In this document: positions 25,723 through 34,703 of the stretch, in pieces
How the letters are laid out: every line of letters starts with the position of its first letter
Numbering within the stretch: the stretch's first letter is position 1
NCBI GenBank assembly: GCA_009773375.1
Contig: WRPH01000006.1
Location: 124,001-188,000, forward strand
Length of the DNA stretch: 64,000 nt
Reading direction: 5' to 3'
Origin: Paracoccaceae bacterium
GTDB lineage: Bacteria > Pseudomonadota > Alphaproteobacteria > Rhodobacterales > Rhodobacteraceae
Translations under genes and position numbers: made by a program
The notes under the pieces: generated by a model
What the model saw: only the letters and a program-made list of their open reading frames with translations
What the model was told of the DNA's origin: nothing
The model's database searches: none

Positions 25723-27138
25723 TCAGCGCATCACGAACGGATCAGGGATCGGATCATCCGAGGTGCGCAGCCAGACGGTCTTGACGGTGGTATAATCCAG
25801 CGCCGCCGCAATGCCGCCTTCGCGGCCATGGCCGGAAAGCCCGTGGCCACCAAACGGTGCAATCGGTGATACCGCGCGGTAAGTGTTCACCCAGACCACC
25901 CCGGCGCGGATGCCGCGGATCATCCGATGCGCCCGCGTCAGGCTGCGGGTAAACACGCCCGAGGCAAGGCCGTAAACGGTATCATTCGCCAGCGCCAAGG
26001 CTTGTTCCTCGGTCTCAAAGCTGACGACAGACAGCACCGGGCCGAAGAATTCCTGTTGCACAGCAATGGCTTGCGGTGCATCAGAACAGTCAAGGATCGT
26101 CGGCGGGTAATAGAACCCCGCGCCTTCCGGCACTTGCCCGCCAGTGATCAACCGCGCGCCTTCGGTCAGCGATTGGGCCACCATCGCGCTGATGCGGTCA
26201 CGCTGACGCTGGGTGCAAAGTGGGCCGACCTCGGTTGTCATCAGATCGGGGGCGGCGATGTTGATGCCTTCGGCCTTGGCTTTCAGCTTGGCCAGAAACG
26301 CATCCTTGACCGACTTTTGCACCAACAGCCGCGAGCCTGCGACACAGCTTTGCCCGGTGGCGGCGAAAATCCCCGATACCTGCGCATTCACCGCCGAATC
26401 CAGATCGGCATCTTCGAACACGATGAACGGCGATTTGCCGCCCAGTTCCAGCGAGGTAGAGGCCAGATTTTCCGCCGAGCCGCGCACCACATGTCGCGCG
26501 GTTTCCGGCCCGCCGGTGAAGGCGATATGCGCCACGCGTGGGTCGCCGGGCGGAAACCCCGCCTCATGCACCAGCCGGGCGAATTCCAGCATCGGCGCCG
26601 GGCCGTCTTCGCTGGCTTTCAGCACAACAGTGCAGCCCGCCGCCAAAGCTGGCCCCAGTTTCACCGCCGACAGGAACAGCTGGCTGTTCCACGGCACGAT
26701 CGCCGCCACCACGCCGATCGGTTCGCGGCGCAGCCACACCTCCATATCCGGCTTGTCGATCGGCAAATGTGCGCCTTCGATCTTGTCGGCCAGACCGGCG
26801 TAATAGCGATAATATTCCGCGACATAGGCGATCTGCGCCGTGGTTTCGCGGATGATCTTGCCGGTATCGCGCGTCTCCAGCGCGGCCAGACGCGGGGCTG
26901 CCGCCTGCACCAGATCGGCCAGCCGATACAGCAATTTGCCCCGCGCCGAAGCCGTCAGCCCCGCCCAGGCCTTGCCACAAAACGCCGCATAGGCCGCCTC
27001 CACCGCGCGACCGACATCCGCCGCCGAAGCATCGGGCATCAGCGCCCAAGCGGTTCCGGTGGCCGGATCGAGGCTTTCGAAACTGGCCGCGCCATCCTCG
27101 AAAACCCCATCGATATAGTGCTGGAACCGCTGCATCAT
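25723..27138 (-). CDS. aldehyde dehydrogenase with an internal in-frame gap
   Basis: The 471-residue NAD(P)-dependent enzyme keeps the catalytic residues Glu231 (LELGGKSP) and Cys265 (GQSCVAGSR) and Asn151 (PWNSQ). Compared with the other aldehyde dehydrogenase in this window, about 18 residues are missing between FPPG and the next helix (residue 198/199, base 26544). This is the segment usually reading VxNVVTGxGxxxG in the Rossmann fold. The frame is kept. It is last in the operon with the luciferase-like monooxygenase and probably oxidises the aldehyde that the upstream reactions release. Two adjacent ATG codons can serve as start. Confidence 0.9.
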   Translation of the reverse strand: MMQRFQHYIDGVFEDGAASFESLDPATGTAWALMPDASAADVGRAVEAAYAAFCGKAWAGLTASARGKLLYRLADLVQAAAPRLAALETRDTGKIIRETTAQIAYVAEYYRYYAGLADKIEGAHLPIDKPDMEVWLRREPIGVVAAIVPWNSQLFLSAVKLGPALAAGCTVVLKASEDGPAPMLEFARLVHEAGFPPGDPRVAHIAFTGGPETARHVVRGSAENLASTSLELGGKSPFIVFEDADLDSAVNAQVSGIFAATGQSCVAGSRLLVQKSVKDAFLAKLKAKAEGINIAAPDLMTTEVGPLCTQRQRDRISAMVAQSLTEGARLITGGQVPEGAGFYYPPTILDCSDAPQAIAVQQEFFGPVLSVVSFETEEQALALANDTVYGLASGVFTRSLTRAHRMIRGIRAGVVWVNTYRAVSPIAPFGGHGLSGHGREGGIAAALDYTTVKTVWLRTSDDPIPDPFVMR

Positions 27139-27144
27139 ATCCCC

Positions 27145-28182
27145 TCAGGCAAAAGCCGGCATCACGTCGTTCACAAAGCGGGTGAGCGACGCCTTTTTGC
27201 GCGCGAAGCTCATGCCGCTGTCGATCCACAGGCTGTATTCGTCATAGCCCATCGCCTGATAGCCCTTGATGCGGGAAATCACCTCGGCCGGTTCGCCGAT
27301 GATATGGTTCTTGCGCATGATCTCGGGCGTGTAGTTCGGGTTGGCGGCGATCTCTTCGGGGCTGATGGTTTCCAGCAGGCCCATGCTGATCGGCTTTTCG
27401 TTTTTGAACCATGCGGCGAAGTAGTTGAAGAATTCGTTCAGCTCTGCCGCGCCCTGCTGCGCGTCTGCCTCGCTGTCGGCGACGTAGGTGTGACGCAGCA
27501 CCATGATCTTCGGGCGCGGCAGATCGGCGTGCTTTTCGCAGGCGGCGTTGAACTTGTTCATCAGGTTCTGCACTTCTTCATCGCCCATGTGCATCGGCGT
27601 CACCTGCACATTGCAACCGTTCGCCACCGCAAATTCGTGGCTGTTCGGATCGCGCGCCGCCACCCAGATCGGCGGGTGCGGCTGCTGCACCGGCAACGGC
27701 GCAGAGGTGGTTTTCGGGAACTTCCAGTGTTCGCCGTCATGGGTGTAATCGCCCGCCCACAGACCCTTGATCGCCGGGATCAGCTCGCGCATTTTCTGGC
27801 CAGCGGTCCAGGCATCCAGACCGGGCGAAAGCCGTTCGTATTCAAAGCCATAAGCCCCGCGCGCAATGCCAAGGTCCAGCCGCCCGCCCATGATGATATC
27901 GGCCATCGCCGCTTCACCCGCCAGCCGGATCGGATGCCAGAACGGCGCGATCACCGTGCCGGTGCCAAGCCGCACGTTCTTGGTGCGATGCGCCAGATCA
28001 ACCAGATTCAGCAAGGGGTTCGGCGCGATGGTGAAATTCATGCCGTGGTGTTCGCCGGTCCAGATCGCGTGCATGCCGCCGTTGTCGGCGATCTGGCACA
28101 GTTCGATCATTTCGTCATACAGCCGCTGCTGCGGTTCATCGGCGTTGACGCGTTCCATATGGATGAACAGCGAGAATTTCAT
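27145..28182 (-). CDS. LLM-class flavin-dependent monooxygenase
   Basis: The 345-residue luciferase-like TIM-barrel oxygenase opens MKFSLFIHMERV and carries GMHAIWTGEHHGMNF, GTGTVIAPFWHPIRLAGE and DIIMGGRLDLGIARGAYGFE, which are the flavin-site phrases of the family. It uses FMNH2 from a separate reductase and oxygen to oxidise an organic substrate. The reductase gene overlaps it as ATGA, so the two are coupled. With the alpha/beta hydrolase and PF06684 protein, the set is comparable to pyrimidine ring-opening operons. The substrate is unknown. Confidence 0.92.
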   Translation of the reverse strand: MKFSLFIHMERVNADEPQQRLYDEMIELCQIADNGGMHAIWTGEHHGMNFTIAPNPLLNLVDLAHRTKNVRLGTGTVIAPFWHPIRLAGEAAMADIIMGGRLDLGIARGAYGFEYERLSPGLDAWTAGQKMRELIPAIKGLWAGDYTHDGEHWKFPKTTSAPLPVQQPHPPIWVAARDPNSHEFAVANGCNVQVTPMHMGDEEVQNLMNKFNAACEKHADLPRPKIMVLRHTYVADSEADAQQGAAELNEFFNYFAAWFKNEKPISMGLLETISPEEIAANPNYTPEIMRKNHIIGEPAEVISRIKGYQAMGYDEYSLWIDSGMSFARKKASLTRFVNDVMPAFA

Positions 28183-29111
28183 GGTGTCGTCCCCTCAACC
28201 TTGACAGACACGGGGGCCACCCTGCCTGCATTCTGATTTCCAAAATAGATCCCGTAATTGCCGATGCGCGATTCCTCGGCCAGCCGTTCCAACATCACCC
28301 GCATCGCCGGATCGGTCACATCATCCAGCCCGCCGGGCGCCAGATCGACGAAACAGCCCTTCGCCGGGTTGCCGCCGGTGCTGGGGCAGAGGAAGGCGAT
28401 ATGCTGTTGCCGCGCCTCGACATCTTCATAAACCGAATAGATGAAACCGGGTGCTGCACGCACGCCTGCGGTTTCGATCAGCCATTGCAGCGTGGCATTC
28501 GCGCCCTTCGGCCCAACCTGCGCCGTTGGCAGCGTCAGCCCGCCGCGGCCATCATCTTGCAGCAGCACCCGGCCATCCTGTTCGATCAGCGCCGAAACCA
28601 CCACCGCCGGACCGCTGGCCAAGGCCACACCCGCCTGCGCCGGGGTAAAGTAAGAGCCGCGATAATAGCCCAGACCAGCGCGGGCCGAGGCTTCAAACCC
28701 CTGCACATGGCCGATCAGAATGGCATGATCCCCGGCGTCCACCACTTGATGCAGGCTGCAATCGAACCATGCCGCCACCCCATCCAGCACCGGCGCGCCA
28801 TGCGGGCCTTTTTGCCAGCGCACGGTGGAAAACCGATCTGCCACCGGGCGGGCGAAGGTGTTGGACACCTCTTTCTGGCCTTCCGACAGGATGTTGATCG
28901 CAAAGCCCTTGCCTGCGGTGAACAGCGCGTAATTGGCCGAAGATTTCGCAATCGACACCAGCAGCAAGGCCGGGTCCAGCGACACCGACGAAAACGAATT
29001 CGCTGTGAAACCAATCGGCTGACCATCGGCATCCATGGTGGTCACAACTGTCACCCCGGTCATGAAAGTGCCAAAGGCATCGCGCAGGGCGCGGCGGTCT
29101 TCTGGGGTCAT
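28179..29111 (-). CDS. flavin reductase fused to a degenerate Nudix-like domain
   Basis: The 310-residue protein has a flavin-reductase domain in residues 1-165 (FGTFMTGVTVVTTMDADGQP, TANSFSSVSLDPALLLVSI, FAINILSEGQ), which supplies reduced FMN to the LLM oxygenase. Residues of about 178-300 add a second domain that starts AVVVSALIEQDGRVLLQDD, as in Nudix hydrolases, but the Nudix box position reads VGPKGANATLQWLIETAGV and lacks the REXXEE acids. It could bind a nucleotide-like effector instead of hydrolysing it. I chose the ATG at 29111, which overlaps the stop of the upstream hydrolase as ATGA; the frame stays open upstream but antisense-like. Confidence 0.85.
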   Translation of the reverse strand: MTPEDRRALRDAFGTFMTGVTVVTTMDADGQPIGFTANSFSSVSLDPALLLVSIAKSSANYALFTAGKGFAINILSEGQKEVSNTFARPVADRFSTVRWQKGPHGAPVLDGVAAWFDCSLHQVVDAGDHAILIGHVQGFEASARAGLGYYRGSYFTPAQAGVALASGPAVVVSALIEQDGRVLLQDDGRGGLTLPTAQVGPKGANATLQWLIETAGVRAAPGFIYSVYEDVEARQQHIAFLCPSTGGNPAKGCFVDLAPGGLDDVTDPAMRVMLERLAEESRIGNYGIYFGNQNAGRVAPVSVKVEGTTP

Positions 29112-29914
29112 GCGCGCAATCCTTCTGTGGCGGTGGCAGGCTCTGTCAGCCAGTGCGCCAGCGCGGCGGTCACGGCTTCGGGGGCGGTCAGGTTGACCAT
29201 GTGGCGGTGACCTTCGATCACCACAGCACGCCCGCGCGGGGCGGCAGCAGCCATCGCCTGCGCCATCGCCGGGCTGGAATTGGCGTCCAGCGCGCCGGTC
29301 AGCGCCAGCATCGGGCAACTGATCTGCGGCCACGCGTCAGCATAGGTTGCATCGCCACCGGCAAAGGCGCGGTAGGCGGCAGCATAGCCCGCCGGGTTCA
29401 CCGCCCGCAGCCAGCCTGCCACCTGCGCCCGCAGGTCTTGCTGATCGGCATCGAACCAGCGCGCCAGTGGGGTTTCCACATCATTCGCGCCCTTGGCCAA
29501 AGCATCAGCCCGCGCCATCACCGCGGCCCGCGCCTCGGGACTGCGGCGATAGACGCCGTTCAGCACCGCCACCCGACGCACCAGATCGGGGTGGCGGGCG
29601 GCCAGCCCGGTGGCAATAAGCGCGCCCATCGAATGGCCCGCCACATTCGCCATGCCAAGGCCCAGCGCCCGCAACACCCGTGCCGCCCACGCCACATAAT
29701 CCGGCAAATCCGGCGTGCCCGGCAGCAGATCGGTGCCGCCATGCCCCGGCATGTTCAGCGCGATCACCCGATAGCGCCGCTGCAAGGCGGCAATCTGCGG
29801 CCGCCAAGCCTGATCGGACATGCCGACGCCGTGCAGCAGCACCAACGGCTCGCCGCTGCCGGCTTCGGTGTAAAACACGCAGCCCTCAGACAGCCGCAGG
29901 GTTTTCAGCGTCAT
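29108..29914 (-). CDS. alpha/beta hydrolase, RutD-like by context
   Basis: The 268-residue hydrolase has the oxyanion-hole phrase LLHGVGMSDQAWRPQ, nucleophile elbow GHSMG (Ser at about residue 95), acid Asp in TGALDANSS and catalytic His in EGHRHMVNL. It would cleave an ester, amide or carbamate. It sits second in the operon after the PF06684 gene, overlapping it by 29 bases, and overlaps the flavin reductase gene. A hydrolase next to an LLM oxygenase and its reductase is the arrangement seen in ring-cleavage pathways such as Rut. Confidence 0.9.
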   Translation of the reverse strand: MTLKTLRLSEGCVFYTEAGSGEPLVLLHGVGMSDQAWRPQIAALQRRYRVIALNMPGHGGTDLLPGTPDLPDYVAWAARVLRALGLGMANVAGHSMGALIATGLAARHPDLVRRVAVLNGVYRRSPEARAAVMARADALAKGANDVETPLARWFDADQQDLRAQVAGWLRAVNPAGYAAAYRAFAGGDATYADAWPQISCPMLALTGALDANSSPAMAQAMAAAAPRGRAVVIEGHRHMVNLTAPEAVTAALAHWLTEPATATEGLRA

Positions 29915-30488
29915 GGCCCAGATCCTTCAGATCCTGATAACGATCGCCAATGCGGTGATGCGGACGCCCGCCGATGGAAGCCCCCAGCGCCACCACGATC
30001 TCATCCGCAGCAGGGGCGTCCGGGATGGCGAAATGGATGGTCAGGTAATGTGACCGGCGGCCTTCGTCGTTCTTGTCCATCAGCGGGATCATGATCGGGG
30101 TGTTCGCCCCGCCACGGATATTGGTGAACGACAGGTAAGATTTCGCACCAACAGCGGTGCGGTAATGGTTGCCGAAACGCAGGGTATGGATCAGCGCCGA
30201 GGCGTGTTCCACCTCGCCATCCAGCCCGACTACCGCAGCCTTACCGTAAGCTTCGACAATCTCACCCGACCCGGCGGCGTCCAGAATCATCTTGGTAAGC
30301 AGCGCGCCCAGCACCGGGGCGACCTCATGGATTTCCGGCTTGAGGTTTTCGACAAACCCGCGCCCGGCCCAGGGGTTTTTCACCACAGCCGCCGCCGCGA
30401 TCAGGGTCAGCGGGCGTTCAGCCGCCTTGCCGCCTTCGATCAGCGTGGTTTCGATGTTCAGATAGGTCTTGCGGATGATGGCTGCCAT
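29886..30488 (-). CDS. PF06684 'amino acid synthesis' family protein
   Basis: The 200-residue protein belongs to the family once named DUF1185, with phrases KTYLNIETTLIEGG, AAVVKNPWAGRGF, GKAAVVGLDGEVEHASALIH and GGRPHHRIGDRYQDLKDL. The family has a chorismate-mutase-like fold of uncertain chemistry, related in shape to YjgF/RidA proteins. Here it is the first gene of an operon with a hydrolase, reductase and monooxygenase. I chose the ATG at 30488, preceded by GAGGG; the frame is open upstream to 30545 but would run through the operator region. Confidence 0.85.
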   Translation of the reverse strand: MAAIIRKTYLNIETTLIEGGKAAERPLTLIAAAAVVKNPWAGRGFVENLKPEIHEVAPVLGALLTKMILDAAGSGEIVEAYGKAAVVGLDGEVEHASALIHTLRFGNHYRTAVGAKSYLSFTNIRGGANTPIMIPLMDKNDEGRRSHYLTIHFAIPDAPAADEIVVALGASIGGRPHHRIGDRYQDLKDLGHDAENPAAV

Positions 30489-30517
30489 GTGGCCCTCGGA
30501 TTCGGTCGGTTGCGTTA

Positions 30518-30537
30518 ATGGTATGTTGGTATACCAT
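30518..30537. promoter_or_regulatory. palindromic operator for the GntR regulator
   Basis: The inverted arms ATGGTAT (30518-30524) and ATACCAT (30531-30537) enclose a perfect inner palindrome, TGGTATACCA, at 30527-30536. The site is in the 106-base region between the divergent PF06684 operon and the gntR gene. FadR-type GntR proteins bind short palindromes of this kind, so this is the likely site of autoregulation and operon control. Confidence 0.65.
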
Positions 30538-30594
30538 ATGACCACATGTCAAGAACCTATTGCGAAGCCGGGGGGCGGCATGTAAGCTTTCGGT

Positions 30595-31287
30595 ATGGAC
30601 CAGCCCCTGCATGACGATCTGAAAATCGAAAACCCGCCGCAGACCCTGCGCGAACTGGTGCTGGAAAAGATGCGCGGCGCGATTCTGTCGGGGCGGTTCA
30701 AATCCGGCGAACGGCTGGTGGAGCGCACCTTGTGCGATCAGCTTGGCGTCAGCCGGTCGGTGGTGCGCGAGGTGATCCGCTATCTGGAGGCGGAAGGTCT
30801 GGTTGAATCCATGCCAAACAAAGGCCCGATGGTGGCGCGGATGGATTGGGATCAGGCGCGGCAAATCTATGACATTCGCCTGCTGCTGGAACAAAGCGCC
30901 GCCGCTGCCTGTGCCGCGATGGCGGATGATGCCACCAAGGCTAGTCTGCGCGACGCCATGGCCGCGCTGGATGCAGCGTTTCTGGCGCAGCAGCCCAACA
31001 GGCTGTTTGAGGCGACGACGCATTTCTACGAGGTGATCTTCACCGCCGCTGGCCACCATATTGCATGGGAAATCGTGCAGCGGCTGAATGGTCGGATCAG
31101 CCGCCTGCGCGCGCTGACGCTGGCCACCACCGACCGCCATGTTTCCGGCCCCGCCCGTATGGCGTGGATTTGTCAGGGCATTCTGGCCAACGACCCCGCC
31201 GCCACCGCTGATGCGGTGCGCGACCATCTGACCGAAGCCGCCAGCATCGCCCGCCGATTGCTGCAAGACACCCCCGAGGCCCCCTGA
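30595..31287 (+). CDS. GntR-family regulator, FadR/FCD type
   Basis: The 230-residue regulator has an N-terminal winged helix at residues 15-80 (LRELVLEKMRGAILSGRFKSGE, GVSRSVVREVIRYLEAEGLV) and an all-helical FCD effector domain with the metal-binding pattern Asp in DIRLLLE and His residues in FYEVIFTAAGHH and DRHVSG. FCD regulators usually sense carboxylic acids. It is divergent from the PF06684/monooxygenase operon and followed with a 1-base overlap by a small DUF1330 gene, which it probably controls as well. Confidence 0.93.
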   Translation: MDQPLHDDLKIENPPQTLRELVLEKMRGAILSGRFKSGERLVERTLCDQLGVSRSVVREVIRYLEAEGLVESMPNKGPMVARMDWDQARQIYDIRLLLEQSAAAACAAMADDATKASLRDAMAALDAAFLAQQPNRLFEATTHFYEVIFTAAGHHIAWEIVQRLNGRISRLRALTLATTDRHVSGPARMAWICQGILANDPAATADAVRDHLTEAASIARRLLQDTPEAP

Positions 31288-31571
31288 TGCCCGCCTACTG
31301 GATCGCCCATGTCACCGTCACCGACCCTGATCGCTACAAGGCCTATATGGCACTTGCCCCGGCGGTGTTTGCCGCACATGGCGGGCGTATCCTTGCCCGT
31401 GGCGGTGAAAGCGAAACCTTCGAAGGCAGCGCCTATCAGCGGCAGGTGGTGATCGAATTCCCCAGCCTCGCCGCTGCCCGCGCCTGCTATGCCTCGCCCG
31501 GCTACACCGCCGCACGGGAGGCGCGCGACGGGGCTTGTATCGCCCATATCTGCATCGTCGATGGCGTTTAG
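31287..31571 (+). CDS. DUF1330 family protein
   Basis: This 94-residue ferredoxin-like alpha/beta protein has the DUF1330 pattern: AYWIAHVTVTDPDRYKAYM, FAAHGGRILARGGESETFEG, and VVIEFPSLAAARACYASPGY. The biochemical function of the family is not established. Its start overlaps the GntR stop, so it shares that regulator. It could act on an intermediate of the divergent oxidation pathway. The stop is 9 bases from the convergent RND gene. Confidence 0.88.
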   Translation: MPAYWIAHVTVTDPDRYKAYMALAPAVFAAHGGRILARGGESETFEGSAYQRQVVIEFPSLAAARACYASPGYTAAREARDGACIAHICIVDGV

Positions 31572-31580
31572 AGCGGTTTC

Positions 31581-34500
31581 CTAAAACGTCTTCGACAACC
31601 GCTTGCGCCAGAACCAACGGCGGCCTTCGCGCAAGGAACGGTTCGACCGACTGACCAGCATCAGCAGCGATGGCGTCACGATCAGCGTCAGGATGGTGGC
31701 AAAGGCCAGACCATAGACGATGGCCGAGGACAGCGAGATCCACCACTGCGTGGACGGCGCGCCGATGGTGGTTTCGTGGCTGAGCAGTTCCAGGTTCAAC
31801 CCGAACGCAATCGGCAAAACCCCGAAAATCGCGGTCAGCGCCGTCAGCACCACCGGGCGGGCCCGCTCGCGGCAGGTTTCCAGCACCGCCTCGATCTTGT
31901 CCATGCCCTCGTCGCGCAGCTGGTCATAGGTGGCGATCAGCACGATGTTGTTGTTGACCACCACCCCCGCCAAGGCGATCACGCCGATGCCGGTCATCAC
32001 CACGCCAAACGGCTGGCCCATGATCATCAGGCCAAGGAACACCCCGATGGTAGACATGATCACCGCCGACAGCACCAATCCGACCGAGATGAACTTGTTG
32101 AACTGTGCCAGCAGCACCACAAAGATCAGGAAGATCGCCGCACCAAAGGCCTTGCCAAGGAAGGCCCCGGCTGCCGCCTGTTCCTCATCCTCGCCCGCCA
32201 TGTTCCAGCGCAGACCCTGCGCCCTATAGCCGTCGTCGGCAAAGGCCCGTTCCACCATCGCCTCGACATCGGCGCGCACCTTGTCGGGCTGCACGCCTTC
32301 GCCCAAGCCGATGCCCGCCTGCACCGTGATGGTGCGCGCGCCGTTCAGCCGGGTCAGAATCCCGGTAGTGGGGGCCGCGCTGCGGGTGACGAAGTTCGAA
32401 ATCGGCACCGGCCCATCCGGGGTTTCGATCCGCAACTGGTCCAGCGCCGAGATCGTGCGCTGTTCGGGCGGCAGACGCAGCACGATATCCACCGCATCAT
32501 CAGATCCAGCCGGGCGGAAATCTGACAGTTTCAGCCCCGACGTCACCATCTGCACAACCGCGCCAACCGCGCCCGGCGACGCGCCATAGCGCGCGGCCTC
32601 GCCACGATCGACCTGCAATTCCCAATCCACGCCGGGCAAGGGCAGACCGTTCGACACGTCAATCACATGCGGAATGGCTTTCAGCTTTTCGCCAATGGCG
32701 CGGGCGGCATCGTTCAACCCCGCCGGATCATCCGCCGAAAGCTGGATCTGAATCGCCTTGCCGGTCGGCGGGCCAGCGGCGGGCACCGACACTTCGATAT
32801 CCACGCCCGGAATCCCCTGCATCGCCAGCCGCAGATCGGCCAGAATCGCGTTCGCCTCTTTGCGTTCGCGCCAATCAACGAATTCATACTGAATCGTGCC
32901 GATCACATCGGCAGGCGCCTCGTTGCCCGCGCCGCCACCGCTGCCAACGCGGGTGTAAACCGTCTTCAGCCCCGGCCAGCCCAGAATCCGCGCCTCGGCC
33001 TGCCGCACCAGCGCATCCTTTTCCATGATCGACAGGTTGCCGCGTGCCTTCACATACAACAGGCCGTAATCCGGCTCGACGTTCGGGAAAAACTCAACCC
33101 CGTTGCCGACTTTGGAATAGGTGTAGGGCACCGCCACCAGCGTCGCCACCGCCAGCGACAGCACGATGAACGGATGCCGGATCGCCTTGCCAACCACCCA
33201 CATATAGGCGCCATCCTTGTGCTGCGGCGGATGCGCGAACGGCTTGGCGATGATCGCCCCCAGCGTCGGCACAAAGATCAGCGCATAGAGCATCGAGGCC
33301 GACAGCGTCGCAATCAGCGTGATCGGCATGTATTTCATGAACTCGCCCACCACACCCGGCCAGAACAGCAAGGGCGAGAACGCCGCGATCCGGGTCAGGG
33401 TCGATGCAATCACCGGCCCGGCCATCTTGTGGCTGGCCTCGGCAAACGCCTCGCGCCTGTCCATGCCTTCGTTCATCCGGCGTTCGGCGTATTCCACCAC
33501 GATGATGGCGTCATCCACCAGCATCCCCACCGCCAGAATAAGGCTGAACAGCACCACAAGGTTCACCGTCAGACCCGCCATCTGCAGCCCGAGAATTCCC
33601 ATCAGGAACGACGACGGAATAGCCAGCCCGATCAGAATCGAGGACCGCACCGACAGCGCATACAGAATGACGATGAACACCAGCACCACCGCCGTCAGCA
33701 CCGAGTTTTGCAGATCAGACAGCATCTGCCGGATGGTGGTGGATTTATCCTGCGAAAACGAAACCACCACGCCCGCTGGCATCTGCTTTTGCGCGGCCTC
33801 GGTGATCGCCTTCACCTTGTCCACGGTATCAATCAGGTTTGCCCCGATGCGCTTGGATACCTCAATCGCCACGGCGGCCTTGCCATCCAGCCGGGTGACG
33901 GTTTCCGGGTCCTTCAGCGTTGGCCGGATTTCCGCCAGATCGCGCACCCGCACAATCGCATTGTCGCCCGCCACCACCGGCAGATCGGCCAGATCCTGCA
34001 CGGTTTCAATCAGCGACGGCACCTTGATGGCATAGCGGCCTTCTTCCCCCTCCAAAGACCCGGCGGCAATCAGGCGGTTGTTGGCGTTGAAACCGGCAAT
34101 CATCGTATCGGGGCGCAGCCCGTAAGAAGACAGCTTGGCCGGATCAATCACGATCTCTACCAGATCCTCGCGCACGCCCTGCAAAGCGGCATCCAGCACG
34201 CCCGGCACTTCTTCGATGCGGTCCCGCAGCGCGCGGGCGGTGGCGTTCAGCACGCGTTCCGGCACATCACCCGACAACGTCACCACCAGCACCGGGAATT
34301 CGCTGATATTGACCTCGTTCACCGTCGGGTCATCCATTTCCGTCGGCAGATCGCGCCGCGCGTCGTCAACCTTGTCTTTCACATCGTTCTTGGCCTTGGC
34401 CAGATCGGCCCCGGCCTGAAACTCCATCAGCACGTTGCCGCCGCCCTGATAGGCGGTTGCGGTCATCTTCTTGATACCCTGAATCGATTTCAGCGCGGTT

Positions 34501-34703
34501 TCCAACGGACGCAGCAGCAGCCGTTCGCTGTCTTCCGGCGAAATGCCGTCCAGGTGCATCGAGACATAGATGATCGGAATCTGCACATCCGGCTCGGCCT
34601 CTTTCGGGATCGAGATATAGGCCAGCGTGCCCGACAGGATCAGAAACACCAGAACCGAAATGGTCAGCCGCGCATTGTTGATCGCCGTTTCAACGATTCT
34701 CAT
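31581..34703 (-). CDS. RND efflux transporter permease
   Basis: The 1040-residue inner-membrane pump has the HAE1 layout of 12 helices and two large periplasmic loops. It starts MRIVETAINNARLTISVLVF; helix 4 contains the proton-relay pair in LILAVGMLVDDAIIVVEYAERR, and helix 10-11 reads FGVVMTGIGVIALAGVVVNNNIVLI. It exports a hydrophobic compound in exchange for protons through an adaptor and an outer-membrane channel. The adaptor gene overlaps it as ATGA. No TolC-like gene or adjacent regulator is present. Confidence 0.95.
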   Translation of the reverse strand: MRIVETAINNARLTISVLVFLILSGTLAYISIPKEAEPDVQIPIIYVSMHLDGISPEDSERLLLRPLETALKSIQGIKKMTATAYQGGGNVLMEFQAGADLAKAKNDVKDKVDDARRDLPTEMDDPTVNEVNISEFPVLVVTLSGDVPERVLNATARALRDRIEEVPGVLDAALQGVREDLVEIVIDPAKLSSYGLRPDTMIAGFNANNRLIAAGSLEGEEGRYAIKVPSLIETVQDLADLPVVAGDNAIVRVRDLAEIRPTLKDPETVTRLDGKAAVAIEVSKRIGANLIDTVDKVKAITEAAQKQMPAGVVVSFSQDKSTTIRQMLSDLQNSVLTAVVLVFIVILYALSVRSSILIGLAIPSSFLMGILGLQMAGLTVNLVVLFSLILAVGMLVDDAIIVVEYAERRMNEGMDRREAFAEASHKMAGPVIASTLTRIAAFSPLLFWPGVVGEFMKYMPITLIATLSASMLYALIFVPTLGAIIAKPFAHPPQHKDGAYMWVVGKAIRHPFIVLSLAVATLVAVPYTYSKVGNGVEFFPNVEPDYGLLYVKARGNLSIMEKDALVRQAEARILGWPGLKTVYTRVGSGGGAGNEAPADVIGTIQYEFVDWRERKEANAILADLRLAMQGIPGVDIEVSVPAAGPPTGKAIQIQLSADDPAGLNDAARAIGEKLKAIPHVIDVSNGLPLPGVDWELQVDRGEAARYGASPGAVGAVVQMVTSGLKLSDFRPAGSDDAVDIVLRLPPEQRTISALDQLRIETPDGPVPISNFVTRSAAPTTGILTRLNGARTITVQAGIGLGEGVQPDKVRADVEAMVERAFADDGYRAQGLRWNMAGEDEEQAAAGAFLGKAFGAAIFLIFVVLLAQFNKFISVGLVLSAVIMSTIGVFLGLMIMGQPFGVVMTGIGVIALAGVVVNNNIVLIATYDQLRDEGMDKIEAVLETCRERARPVVLTALTAIFGVLPIAFGLNLELLSHETTIGAPSTQWWISLSSAIVYGLAFATILTLIVTPSLLMLVSRSNRSLREGRRWFWRKRLSKTF

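Noticed and set aside
25927-28236. 769-codon open frame on the plus strand
   Set aside because: It lies opposite the aldehyde dehydrogenase and LLM monooxygenase, and has the same low-complexity Arg/His/Gln composition without a recognisable domain.
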